Assembly (NCBI GenBank): GCA_016926315.1
Contig: JAFGOU010000434.1
Span: 1-14,645, forward strand
Direction of reading: 5' to 3'
Length of the DNA: 14,645 nt
Source of the DNA: Chitinispirillaceae bacterium
GTDB lineage: Bacteria; Fibrobacterota; Chitinivibrionia; Chitinivibrionales; Chitinispirillaceae
The notes beneath the pieces were generated by a model that saw nothing but the letters and a program-made list of their open reading frames with translations, did no database searches and had not been told where the DNA came from. This document shows, in pieces, positions 5,568 to 12,850 of the stretch (the first letter of the stretch is position 1; each line of letters begins with the position of its first letter). Both the position numbers and the translations under genes were made by a program.

Positions 5568-8500
5568 ATGAACGACGCTGCTGTTCAAAAACTCACCCGT
5601 TTCGTTTTTGCCTACCGGCGCAGGCTGATAGCAGGGCGCATCCAGCGAGCCGCGCTTCTGATTGCGGCGACGTTCCTCACGCTCACCGCCCTTTTGCAGG
5701 CGCTCTTTGCGTTCCTGCCCCTGACGCTTCTACCCCTGCTGTTTGACGCCGGCGCGGCCGTTGCCGTGCTGCTCATAGCGGCGCATATTTTTTATTCCAT
5801 GGTACTCAAAGCTCCGGGAGTGCTCGATGTCGCACGGAGCATTGAGTCGCGCCTGTCCGGGGAAAAAACCTTTCTTTCGCTGTCGCTCGAACTGGCGCGC
5901 AATTGGCGAACGTGTGATAATCCCTTTACCGGCGCAGCGTGCGAAAGGGCCCTTCAGGACCTGCCGGCCTTGCCCACGGCGCCTCCACCGTGGCGACGCC
6001 GCCTCCCTGCCGGAGCGTATGCCCTGCTTCTGGGACTCTGGTGCCTTACCACCCCGCTGCTTTCGCCCCGGCTGCTTGACTACTGGGACCTTCCGCTGCG
6101 CGGCGTTGACGGCCGCGGCATGAGGGTCGAGCCGGGCAGTGTTACGGTGCCCCAGGGAGCATCGGTGACGTTGAAACTGCAGCCTTCCGGTGTCAGGTTT
6201 CCTTCGTCCCGTCTGCAGCTCTCGACTGCCGGGGGAGAACGTCATCAGAATTTTGTGCTCCGCCCCGACAGCAGCGGAGCGTTTGTCTATCGGCTCGATT
6301 CGGTAACGAGCACGTTTACCTACCGGTTCGCCCCCCTCACCACCGCGCTTCCTCCCGAAACGGTCACCGTAGCGCCCCGGCCCCGCCTTTTCGGGTTGAA
6401 TATCGTGGTGATACCGCCGGCTTATACCCGCCGGCAGAAGCACGCACTGGCCGAAGGCCAGGGGACGTTTGAAGCGTATATCGGTTCGCGCGTACAGGTT
6501 TCCATTACATCGCAACGGTTATCCAGGGCGTGGCTCCTGCGCGGGAACGATTCTCTTCCGCTTTCGGTTACCGGATCGTCCGCTTCGGGTGAAATGGCGG
6601 TTTTGGCGCCGGTCTCCTACACCTTCGCGCTTATCGACACGCTCGGGCAAACGAGCGATTCGCTGCCGATGTATCGCATCAGCGCTATTCCCGATGAGCC
6701 GCCGCTTGTCCAGATCGTGAGGCCCGGATTCAATAAAATACTCGAACCGGCGCAGGTGGAGACGCTCCGGGTTGAGGGGGTGGATGATATCGGGATCCGC
6801 TCCATGGCGCTCAAATGGCGGACCGGCGCGCAGCGCGCGGGAACGGCCGGTGACCGGGAGTTTCCATTAAAGGGCGTCCCGGTTACGGCGCACCTTTCCT
6901 TCATCTGGCACCTTGCCGAACTGGTACTCTACCCGGGCGATACGGTTTATTACTGGGCCGAAGCGCGGGACGCGCTGTCCCGGCCGGGCGTTTCAGATAC
7001 GTTCTGGCTGCGAATCCCGACCGTTGAGGAGCGTCATGAGCAGCGGGCGCGCAACCAGGAGCAGGCGGAGAAGACGCTCGGCGCGGTGCGTGACAAACAG
7101 GGAGAGATCGGCCGTGAACTGGAACGGATGGTCAAAGCGGCCGCCAGAAAGAACGAGTTGAGCTGGGAGCAGAAGCAGATACTCCGCGAGGTGCACAAGG
7201 AGCTTGAGGCGCAGGCCGATTCGATGCACAAGGCGCTGCAGTCGCTGGAGCGGGCGATTGAACAGCATAAAGCGGAGGGAGCGATCGGCGAGGAGATGGC
7301 CCGGAAGTTCGATGAGGTGCGAAATGCCGTGGAAGAGTTGACAAGAGAGTACGGCGACAGCCTGCTGTTCAACCTGAAGGACCTTGAAAAGCCACTGTCA
7401 TGGCGGGAGATGCGCGCTGCCATCGAAAAGGTACAGTCCCTTCTGCCGAAACTCGAAGAACAGCTCGATAATGTACTCAAGTTTCTGGAGATGCTGAAGA
7501 AAGACCAGAAGCTGGCACAGCTCGCCATGCGTGCAGAAGAGCTGTCAAAGGAACAGGCCTCCCTTTCCAGAGGCGAGCGTCCGGCCGATCTCGACATGGC
7601 GCGACAGCAGGAGCTGCTCGAAGCGATCAGGCAGCTTTCAGAGGACGCGGCAGAGGCCGCTCCCGGCGGCACGCCGGAATCAGGGGGGCGTGTCGATTCG
7701 CTCCGGAAATCCATGCAATCCGCGCTTTCCCGCCGCCAGCAGCCGCCGAAATCGTCCATGAACCAGATGAGCGGTTCGCTTGCCTCCCTGTCGCAGGAGC
7801 TCATGCAGATGATGCAGTTCAACCTGGCCGACCGCATGGAAGAGGAACGAAAAACACTCCTTGCGCTCTCCCGCGACGCTCTTGCGCTCGCCGACTGGCA
7901 GCAGGAGCTCATGGGCGGCTTTGGGGCATCAGACGATTCCGTCGCCGCTCGCGCACGCGGTCAGCAGGCGCTCAAGGACGCGGTAAAAAAGAGCATGGAC
8001 GAAGCGGATGGTCTCTCCATGCTCCCGCCGGACCAGATGTTTGCCATCGGCAGTGGATACAAAGATGCGCTCCGGGCATCTGAAAGCGTGATCGACGCGC
8101 TTGCATCAAGCGATGGCGGTGTGGCAATGTCGTTAAGCGGGTCGGCTCTGCGGGCTCTTGCGAACGCGCTGCTTACCGCGCTTTCGGCAATGGAAAACGG
8201 ACAGCAGTCCGGCGGAGAGGGCGGAATGTGCATGATGCCCGGATTGCGTAAGCTCTCCGGCAGACAGGCGGCGATCAACTCCATGACCGCGGAACTGCTG
8301 CGTCAGATGCTTCAGGGGCAGGAAAGTTCGCCCGGGCAGGGCGACGGCGAGGGCAGGGAACAGGCGCGTCAGGAGGCACAGGCCGCGCAGCAGGCAATCG
8401 CCGACGAACTGCGAAAACTTGCCGAGGAGTACGGCAATGAGGCGGGCGAAGGGATGCGCGGCAGGGTGAGTAACCTTGAGGAGGAGGCGCGCCGCATGGC

Positions 8501-8798
8501 AGCCATGCTTTCGCGTCCATCAGCGGAAATTTCCGAGCGGCAGGACCGGTTTTTAGCCCGCATGCTCGAAACAACGCTATCCATGCACCGCCAGGGAGAG
8601 GGCAGGGAGGAGTGGAAATCACGGACCGCTGAGAACGTATTCGGAGAGGCAAGGGTCATTGATCCCGGAAAGGCATTCAAAGACCTTGATGCGTTTCACC
8701 TGTTACGCCTGAAGGCATTCGGAGGCAACTATCCGGAAGGCTACCGGCAGGCGCTGCGTGCCTATTTTGAGGCACTGAGCGAGCGGTATCTGAAATAG
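5568..8798 (+). CDS. DUF4175-type membrane protein with long coiled-coil region
   Basis: A 1076-residue envelope protein. Two hydrophobic helices lie at ~27-50 and ~60-80 and a third at ~148-166. Beta-rich, Ig-like segments follow (~185-480), including VVIPPAYTRRQ (280-290) and DEPPLVQIVRP (376-386) with VEGVDDIGIRSMAL (402-415). Such 'P-P-A-Y-T' and 'DD-(Y/I)-G' signatures are what I associate with DUF4175 proteins. From ~486 to the end it is Glu/Gln/Met/Ala-rich and mostly coiled coil or low-complexity helix (e.g. MNQMSGSLASLSQELMQMMQ, 725-744). It is probably anchored in the inner membrane with the bulk in the periplasm. Biochemical role unknown. The ATG has only GGTGG 4 nt upstream. It is 40 bp behind the DUF4159 gene, so a shared operon and complex are likely. 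The family name is by motif recall and is moderately sure. Confidence 0.8.
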   Translation: MNDAAVQKLTRFVFAYRRRLIAGRIQRAALLIAATFLTLTALLQALFAFLPLTLLPLLFDAGAAVAVLLIAAHIFYSMVLKAPGVLDVARSIESRLSGEKTFLSLSLELARNWRTCDNPFTGAACERALQDLPALPTAPPPWRRRLPAGAYALLLGLWCLTTPLLSPRLLDYWDLPLRGVDGRGMRVEPGSVTVPQGASVTLKLQPSGVRFPSSRLQLSTAGGERHQNFVLRPDSSGAFVYRLDSVTSTFTYRFAPLTTALPPETVTVAPRPRLFGLNIVVIPPAYTRRQKHALAEGQGTFEAYIGSRVQVSITSQRLSRAWLLRGNDSLPLSVTGSSASGEMAVLAPVSYTFALIDTLGQTSDSLPMYRISAIPDEPPLVQIVRPGFNKILEPAQVETLRVEGVDDIGIRSMALKWRTGAQRAGTAGDREFPLKGVPVTAHLSFIWHLAELVLYPGDTVYYWAEARDALSRPGVSDTFWLRIPTVEERHEQRARNQEQAEKTLGAVRDKQGEIGRELERMVKAAARKNELSWEQKQILREVHKELEAQADSMHKALQSLERAIEQHKAEGAIGEEMARKFDEVRNAVEELTREYGDSLLFNLKDLEKPLSWREMRAAIEKVQSLLPKLEEQLDNVLKFLEMLKKDQKLAQLAMRAEELSKEQASLSRGERPADLDMARQQELLEAIRQLSEDAAEAAPGGTPESGGRVDSLRKSMQSALSRRQQPPKSSMNQMSGSLASLSQELMQMMQFNLADRMEEERKTLLALSRDALALADWQQELMGGFGASDDSVAARARGQQALKDAVKKSMDEADGLSMLPPDQMFAIGSGYKDALRASESVIDALASSDGGVAMSLSGSALRALANALLTALSAMENGQQSGGEGGMCMMPGLRKLSGRQAAINSMTAELLRQMLQGQESSPGQGDGEGREQARQEAQAAQQAIADELRKLAEEYGNEAGEGMRGRVSNLEEEARRMAAMLSRPSAEISERQDRFLARMLETTLSMHRQGEGREEWKSRTAENVFGEARVIDPGKAFKDLDAFHLLRLKAFGGNYPEGYRQALRAYFEALSERYLK

Positions 8799-9068
8799 CG
8801 CGGGGAGGGGGAGCTTTCTTTTAGTGCCAACCCGGCAATGCCGGAACGTAAGCGATATCATTGCTTTGCGTCAGAAAAGCCTGTCGTTTGCCGACGTGAG
8901 GCTTTCAGCGTATATTTTCAATACGCATACTCTAAAAACTAACGTCAGTGCAGTAATATATATTCACTACCGCCGTATGGCCCGCATCAAGAAATATAAG
9001 AACCAACTCGCTGTTCCGGTTGTTCCTGAGGACATTTTTTTTCAAATCCCGGCAACCCCATAACCCCC
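8799..9068. other. Structured 270-bp gap upstream of ktrB
   Basis: This stretch contains CCGGC-AAT-GCCGG (8832-8844), a bulged hairpin (8876-8905), GCGTAT-attttca-ATACGC (8908-8926) and the palindrome AATATATATT (8955-8964) in an AT-rich patch that could house a promoter. The frame 8824-9063 (79 codons, GTG start, no Shine-Dalgarno) and its internal ATG at 8977 show no known domain. I do not call them genes, although that frame stops 5 bp before the ktrB ATG. Confidence 0.55.
8876..8905 (+). terminator. Bulged hairpin, possible terminator of the DUF4159-DUF4175 unit
   Basis: AAAGCCT (8876-8882) pairs with AGGCTTT (8899-8905). Stacked inside is GTCG/CGAC (8883-8886/8892-8895) with a TTTGC loop and a 3-base bulge. 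No clean T-run follows (CAGCGTATATTTTC), so termination is uncertain; a regulatory structure in the ktrB leader is an alternative. Confidence 0.35.
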
Positions 9069-10859
9069 ATGGCAACCAGGCGATTGCATATTTTGGGTTC
9101 AGAGGAGTATTACCCCGCGACCATGCGGTTCATCGGCTGGGTGAATGTCGTATTGATCTGCATGGCCGTCGCCGCCGTGACCAGCCTGGTCATGCAGCGA
9201 GGCTTTTATCTCAGCAGGGCGGTGGAACAGATACTTTTCCGTATCGATTTTGCCGTCATTCTGTACTATCTTTTTCAATTTACCGTCAAATCCATCTGTG
9301 CCCGGTTCAAGCTGTTGTATCTGCGGCGACACTGGTTTGAAGCGCTTCTTGCGTTTCTGATTATCGTGGAACTGATGGTCATGATCCGGCTGTTCGGATT
9401 CGGCACGCTCCGCTCCTATTTCCTGAATATCAGCGTGACCGAGATCACCGAAATCTACATCGGTATCGCCCAGCTGCTCATCCTGTTGACGCTTATCGCC
9501 GGGGTGATACGCTATAACTCCCGGATTGCCCAGCTCAAGTTTCACCCGTTGCAGATTCTTATTCTGAGCTTTGTCGTGGTGATTTTTTCCGGCAGCGGCC
9601 TGCTTATGCTACCTCGCGCCACCCATCCGGGCCAGCCGATCGCTTATATCGACGCCCTGTTCACGGCAACGAGCGCAACCTGCATCACCGGCCTCACCGT
9701 GGTTGATACCGGAACCATGTTTACCCGGTTCGGCCATATCATCATTATTTGTCTGGTGCAGGTCGGTGGGCTGGGAATCATGACGGTTTCAGGATTTCTG
9801 GTCATGTTTTTCGGCAAGGGTATCGGCGTGCGCGAGCGGGTAATGCTGCAGGAGATGCTCAGCGTTGAAAAACTCGGCTTGATCGTTTCAACCATCCGGA
9901 ACATCGTGCTGCTAACCTTCGGCATCGAAGCCGCGGCCGCGCTTCTTCTCATGTTTTTCTGGCAGGGGGAGGGGTGGTCGTTTGAAAACCTGCTGTTTGT
10001 CTCGATCTTTCATGCGATTTCTGGTTTCTGCAACGCAGGTTTTTCAACGTTTTCCGACAGTATGTGCTCGTTTTCGAACAACGCCGGCGTTTTATTTACC
10101 CTTGCAGGGGTAATTATTCTCGGCGGTCTCGGCTTCATGGTGATCAAGGATGTGGGGGAGATGGTGGTTTCCCTGCTTCGGAACCGGAAGCAGCCCTATC
10201 ATCTCAGGATACAGAGCCGCATGGTACTCGTCATATCCGGCTGGCTGATCGTCATCGGCACCGTCGCCTTTTATCTGCTTGACGGGATACATAAAAAAGA
10301 GATCGATCTTCTCAACGCTTTTTTTATGTCGGTAGTCACCCGTACCGCGGGGTTCAATTCGGTCGATTTCGTTCATTTCGGGGTCCCCACGCTGCTGGTC
10401 TTCATGTTCCTCATGTTCATCGGCGGCTCTCCCGGGTCCACGGGAGGCGGCATCAAGACCACGACCTTCGGCGTTCTGATCAAGAGCATCATGACCGTGG
10501 TCACCGGCCAGAACAGGATCATTCTCTACCGTCGCCGCGTCCCGTTTCTGGTGCTTAACCGCGCCCTGGTGGTGTTCACCTTCGCGGTTTCGATCCTGAG
10601 TTTCGTGGTCTTTCTGCTGTCGCTCACCGAGGACGCGCCGTTCATCAATATCCTTTTCGAGGCCACGTCCGCTTTTGCCACGGTCGGTCTTTCGTGCGGC
10701 CTCAGCCCGGAGCTTTCCTTTCAGGGGAAAGGTATCGTCATCGTGACCATGCTCGTGGGCAGGATCGGCACCATGACGCTGGCGTTTGCCATAACCTCGC
10801 AGAGCGATACGGGTTCCAGCCGCGTGGAGTATCCGTCGGAAAGCATCATGGTAGGATAA
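9069..10859 (+). CDS. ktrB: KtrB/TrkH-family potassium transporter subunit
   Basis: The ion-conducting membrane subunit of a K+ uptake system, gated by the RCK protein encoded next. All four selectivity-filter loops are present: ATCITGL around G208, GFCNAGF around G324, TRTAGFN around G428 and FATVGLS around G540. The conserved GGSPGSTGGGIKTTTF is at 452-467. At 596 residues it is ~150 longer than typical KtrB. The extra N-terminus (~1-155) carries four predicted helices (~21-43, 54-76, 88-108, 130-148), with YLRRHWFEALLAF (84-96) recalling voltage-sensor-like S2-S3 linkers, but the fourth helix lacks an arginine ladder. No Shine-Dalgarno precedes the ATG at 9069 (C-rich). The in-frame ATG at 9123 has GAGGAG, but 15 nt away. 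An in-frame stop at 9027 limits earlier starts. TrkH versus KtrB naming rests on the KtrA-like partner. Confidence 0.93.
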   Translation: MATRRLHILGSEEYYPATMRFIGWVNVVLICMAVAAVTSLVMQRGFYLSRAVEQILFRIDFAVILYYLFQFTVKSICARFKLLYLRRHWFEALLAFLIIVELMVMIRLFGFGTLRSYFLNISVTEITEIYIGIAQLLILLTLIAGVIRYNSRIAQLKFHPLQILILSFVVVIFSGSGLLMLPRATHPGQPIAYIDALFTATSATCITGLTVVDTGTMFTRFGHIIIICLVQVGGLGIMTVSGFLVMFFGKGIGVRERVMLQEMLSVEKLGLIVSTIRNIVLLTFGIEAAAALLLMFFWQGEGWSFENLLFVSIFHAISGFCNAGFSTFSDSMCSFSNNAGVLFTLAGVIILGGLGFMVIKDVGEMVVSLLRNRKQPYHLRIQSRMVLVISGWLIVIGTVAFYLLDGIHKKEIDLLNAFFMSVVTRTAGFNSVDFVHFGVPTLLVFMFLMFIGGSPGSTGGGIKTTTFGVLIKSIMTVVTGQNRIILYRRRVPFLVLNRALVVFTFAVSILSFVVFLLSLTEDAPFINILFEATSAFATVGLSCGLSPELSFQGKGIVIVTMLVGRIGTMTLAFAITSQSDTGSSRVEYPSESIMVG

Positions 10860-10898
10860 CGTCATTGCGGATTGCGGAATGTGGATTGCGGCAACGTA

Positions 10899-10933
10899 GG
10901 CGGTTCGTGAACCGCCCATGACAGGATACGGAA
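10899..10933 (+). repeat. REP-like hairpin unit, copy 1
   Basis: GGCGGTTCGTGAACCGCC (10899-10916) forms an 8-bp perfect stem with a GT loop, followed by CATGACAGGATACGGAA. It is identical over 35 bp to 10955-10989. GGCGGTTCG.GAACCGCC hairpins recur as extragenic repeats in many bacteria. No T-tract follows. Confidence 0.85.
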
Positions 10934-10954
10934 TATGGAATGCGAATGGTATGC

Positions 10955-10989
10955 GGCGGTTCGTGAACCGCCCATGACAGGATACGGAA
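10955..10989 (+). repeat. REP-like hairpin unit, copy 2
   Basis: An exact second copy of the 35-bp unit; the sequences diverge after GGATACGGAA. A degenerate third start, GGCGGTTGTTCAATCCGC, lies at 11003-11020. Confidence 0.85.
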
Positions 10990-11062
10990 ATTGTATTCGG
11001 ATGGCGGTTGTTCAATCCGCAATCCGCATTCATCAATCGACAATCGACAAGGGGGATGAACA

Positions 11063-11752
11063 ATGGATAAATTCCTGATCGTCGGTCTTGGCGTGTTCGG
11101 CAGGGCGCTTGCCGAGAACCTCGTAAAAAAAGGGGTGGAGGTGATCGCCGTTGACAAGAACATGGAATTCATCGAGGAGATCAGCGACATGGTCACCTAC
11201 GCCGTCTGTCTCGACAGCACCGACGACAAGGCGCTCGATTCGATCGGCCTCAAGGACATCGACGTCGCGGTGGTCTGCATCGGCGAGGATTTCGAGGCGA
11301 CGCTCATGACCTCGGTCCTGCTCAAGCAGAAAGGGGTGAAAAAAGTCATCTCCCGCGCGTCGGAGCCGCTCCACATCAAGATCCTGAAGGCCGTGGGTAT
11401 GGACCAGATCGTGACTCCCGGGGTCGAGGCCGCGGAAAAACTTTCCTACAGCCTTATCCATTCGAGCCTTCTCGACATCAACTATATCAGTGAAACTACC
11501 GCAGCGGTCAAGATCAACGTCCCTTCGGGGCTCGTCGGAAAGACGCTCGGCAGGTTGAACCTGCGCGCCCGGTTCGGGGTCAACGTGGTGGCGATCCATC
11601 GCATGGTGGAGGTCGAGGGCAAGGAAGGTCCGGAACGGGTGGAAAAGGTGATCAGTAATATCCCGGGCGCCGAAACGGTACTTGAAAAGGATGATATTCT
11701 CGTCGTCATCGGCGAAACGGAAAACCTGGACAAGGTGATGAGCAGTATGTAA
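11063..11752 (+). CDS. ktrA: KtrA/TrkA-type RCK potassium-uptake regulator
   Basis: A 229-residue cytoplasmic gating subunit for KtrB. The N-terminal RCK_N Rossmann domain shows G8-L-G10-V-F-G13, acidic D31 after the second strand (VIAVDKN), AVVCIGEDFEAT (69-80) and VISRASEP near 115-122. These are typical of NAD(H)/ATP/ADP-binding KtrA. The C-terminal RCK_C domain (~140-226) has VPSGLVGKTLGRLNLRARFG, a site that in related proteins can bind c-di-AMP; binding here is not shown. It is a single RCK pair, not the doubled form of E. coli TrkA. A good GGGGGA lies 6 nt before the ATG. The gap to ktrB is 203 bp and filled with repeats, so the two may be one transcript interrupted by hairpins. Confidence 0.95.
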   Translation: MDKFLIVGLGVFGRALAENLVKKGVEVIAVDKNMEFIEEISDMVTYAVCLDSTDDKALDSIGLKDIDVAVVCIGEDFEATLMTSVLLKQKGVKKVISRASEPLHIKILKAVGMDQIVTPGVEAAEKLSYSLIHSSLLDINYISETTAAVKINVPSGLVGKTLGRLNLRARFGVNVVAIHRMVEVEGKEGPERVEKVISNIPGAETVLEKDDILVVIGETENLDKVMSSM

Positions 11753-11811
11753 GGGGAAGGAGCGAATCCCGCCGAGACTGAAGCGGAAAATGGCGATGGT
11801 CCAATTCCTAT

Positions 11812-11841
11812 TTGCCATCAGGCCTATCAATAATGTATACT
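11812..11841 (+). promoter_or_regulatory. Probable sigma-70 promoter of the DUF2934 gene
   Basis: TTGCCA (11812-11817), an 18-bp spacer and TATACT (11836-11841); each hexamer matches consensus at 5 of 6 positions. Transcription would start near 11848 and give a ~77-nt leader before the ATG at 11925. It is the best plus-strand promoter I can see in the window. Confidence 0.55.
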
Positions 11842-11924
11842 TCCCTTTTGTTTTTACGATGAGAGTTTTGAAGTCGTCCACGCAGTAACAACATCATATC
11901 AAGTCCTTGAAGGAGGAGACACAC

Positions 11925-12197
11925 ATGGAATCATTAAAAGAAATGATCGAAAAGCGCGCCTATCACCTGTTTCTCAAGCGGAACGGTGCTCATGGTTATC
12001 ATATGCAGGACTGGGTCCAGGCGGAAAAAGAGATAAAAGCCGAACTCGATGCAAAACAAAAAAGCCAGGCAAGGCCCGCCGTGACGGCGAAGGCCGAACC
12101 GCCGAAGGCGGCGGCTGCTCCCGCGTTTAAAGCAACCGCTCAAGCCGCGCCGGCGGCAAAACCAAAGCCGGCCAATAAAGGGCAGAGAAGAAGATAA
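11925..12197 (+). CDS. Small DUF2934 protein with basic Ala/Lys/Pro tail
   Basis: A 90-residue cytoplasmic protein. Residues ~7-40 match the DUF2934 pattern: IEKRAYHLFLKRNG then H-x-x-DWVQAEKEI, where the W30 and AEKE element is characteristic. Residues ~44-90 form a low-complexity tail of Ala, Lys and Pro ending GQRRR, strongly basic and reminiscent of histone H1-like bacterial tails. Function is unknown, and nucleic-acid binding by the tail is an inference. I chose the ATG at 11925 because AGGAGG (11911-11916) is 8 nt upstream, the best ribosome site in the window. A TTG at 11907 in the same frame would place that site inside the gene. With its own promoter it looks well expressed and independent of ktrA. 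Confidence 0.8.
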   Translation: MESLKEMIEKRAYHLFLKRNGAHGYHMQDWVQAEKEIKAELDAKQKSQARPAVTAKAEPPKAAAAPAFKATAQAAPAAKPKPANKGQRRR

Positions 12198-12235
12198 GGG
12201 AAGATCGGCGGGTCATATCACCATCCGGTATCCGC

Positions 12236-12276
12236 GTTCCCGAACGGTTTTTATACGAAAACCGCAGATCCGGAAC
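12236..12276. other. Imperfect hairpin between DUF2934 and DUF151 genes
   Basis: GTTCC (12236-12240) and CGGTTTT (12245-12251) pair with AAAACCG (12258-12264) and GGAAC (12272-12276), separated by unpaired bases. No T-run follows directly. A weaker structure with T-rich flank, AAGGCGG...CCGTTCCTTTTTATC, lies just downstream (12286-12322). Either could end the DUF2934 transcript; evidence is weak. Confidence 0.3.
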
Positions 12277-12363
12277 ACCTGTTCAAGGCGGCGTGCAAAC
12301 CGTTCCTTTTTATCTTTTCCGATTTTCTCACCATCCGTCCGCGGTATTGTATTTTTATCCGCG

Positions 12364-12843
12364 ATGCTCATTAAACTTGAATTCGTTGCATTTGCCGTTG
12401 ATCCCGAAAAAAACACCCCGGTGGTGATGTTAAAGGAAACCGGCGGTGTGCGCATGCTGCCGGTCGCGGTCGGGCCGCTTGAAGCCGGGGCCATTGCCGT
12501 GGAAACCATCAGGGCAAAGGTCCAAAAACCGCTTACCATCGATGTCGCAAAGAGTATCCTGGAACAATTCGGCGGGACGCTCTCCCGGGTAGTCTTCCAA
12601 TGGGACGCCGTTCGTCATCTCGATGCGCGTTGCGAAATCAGCGGCCCGGACAAGGTCCGCATCGTTGTATGCAGACCTTCCGATGCGCTTGCGCTTGCTC
12701 TTCGTTGTAATGCGCCGCTGTATGTTCACGATGAGGTCCTTGAGCAGTATTCCGGTATCACGGACGGAAGCGAACAGGAAAAACTGCGCGACCATGTCGC
12801 ATCACTGGACACGCTTGCTTTCGGCTCTTTTCATCTGGAGTAG
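12364..12843 (+). CDS. Bifunctional nuclease (DUF151) family protein
   Basis: A 159-residue soluble protein of the DUF151/BFN family. Conserved blocks are visible: MLPVAVGPLEAGAIAVE (31-47), KPLTIDVAKSILEQFG (55-70) and CRPSDALALALRCNAPLYV (103-121). The RPSDA(L/I)ALALR block is the strongest family signature. Plant members were reported to have RNase and DNase activity, but the role of bacterial ones is largely untested, so the product name should be read as a family label. Length is normal. No Shine-Dalgarno precedes the ATG. A TATTGT (12345-12350) about 13 nt upstream could be a -10 for a nearly leaderless transcript. The next gene starts 7 bp after its stop. Confidence 0.9.
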   Translation: MLIKLEFVAFAVDPEKNTPVVMLKETGGVRMLPVAVGPLEAGAIAVETIRAKVQKPLTIDVAKSILEQFGGTLSRVVFQWDAVRHLDARCEISGPDKVRIVVCRPSDALALALRCNAPLYVHDEVLEQYSGITDGSEQEKLRDHVASLDTLAFGSFHLE

Positions 12844-12850
12844 ATGACAC

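Larger units (their letters stand above)
10867..11027. repeat. Composite repeat between ktrB and ktrA
   Basis: A perfect 12-bp inverted pair, GCGGATTGCGGA (10867-10878) and TCCGCAATCCGC (11016-11027), brackets two 35-bp identical direct repeats (10899-10933 and 10955-10989; period 56 bp). Each begins with the hairpin GGCGGTTC-GT-GAACCGCC. The bracket resembles the ends of a small non-autonomous mobile element, but no target duplication beyond ATT is visible. CAATCGACAATCGACAA (11034-11050) adds a short tandem repeat just before the ktrA ribosome site. Confidence 0.8.

Noticed and set aside
7034..7912. 292-codon minus-strand frame within the DUF4175 gene
   Set aside because: Ser/Arg/Cys-rich antisense of the Gln/Glu-rich coiled coil; no domain.
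8824..9063. 79-codon frame before ktrB
   Set aside because: GTG start without a ribosome site, contains the hairpins, no recognised domain. Kept only as a possible leader in the findings.
8799..9068. c-di-AMP (ydaO-type) riboswitch ahead of ktrB
   Set aside because: The hairpins do not show the conserved ydaO sequence blocks as far as I can tell by eye.
10899..10989. Possible CRISPR array
   Set aside because: Only two repeats, each a self-contained hairpin in a tandem 56-bp period, with related non-unique spacers and no cas genes.
10092..11063. 323-codon minus-strand frame across ktrB and the gap
   Set aside because: A reverse shadow of ktrB with His/Asp/Arg-rich composition, and it overlaps the repeat cluster.
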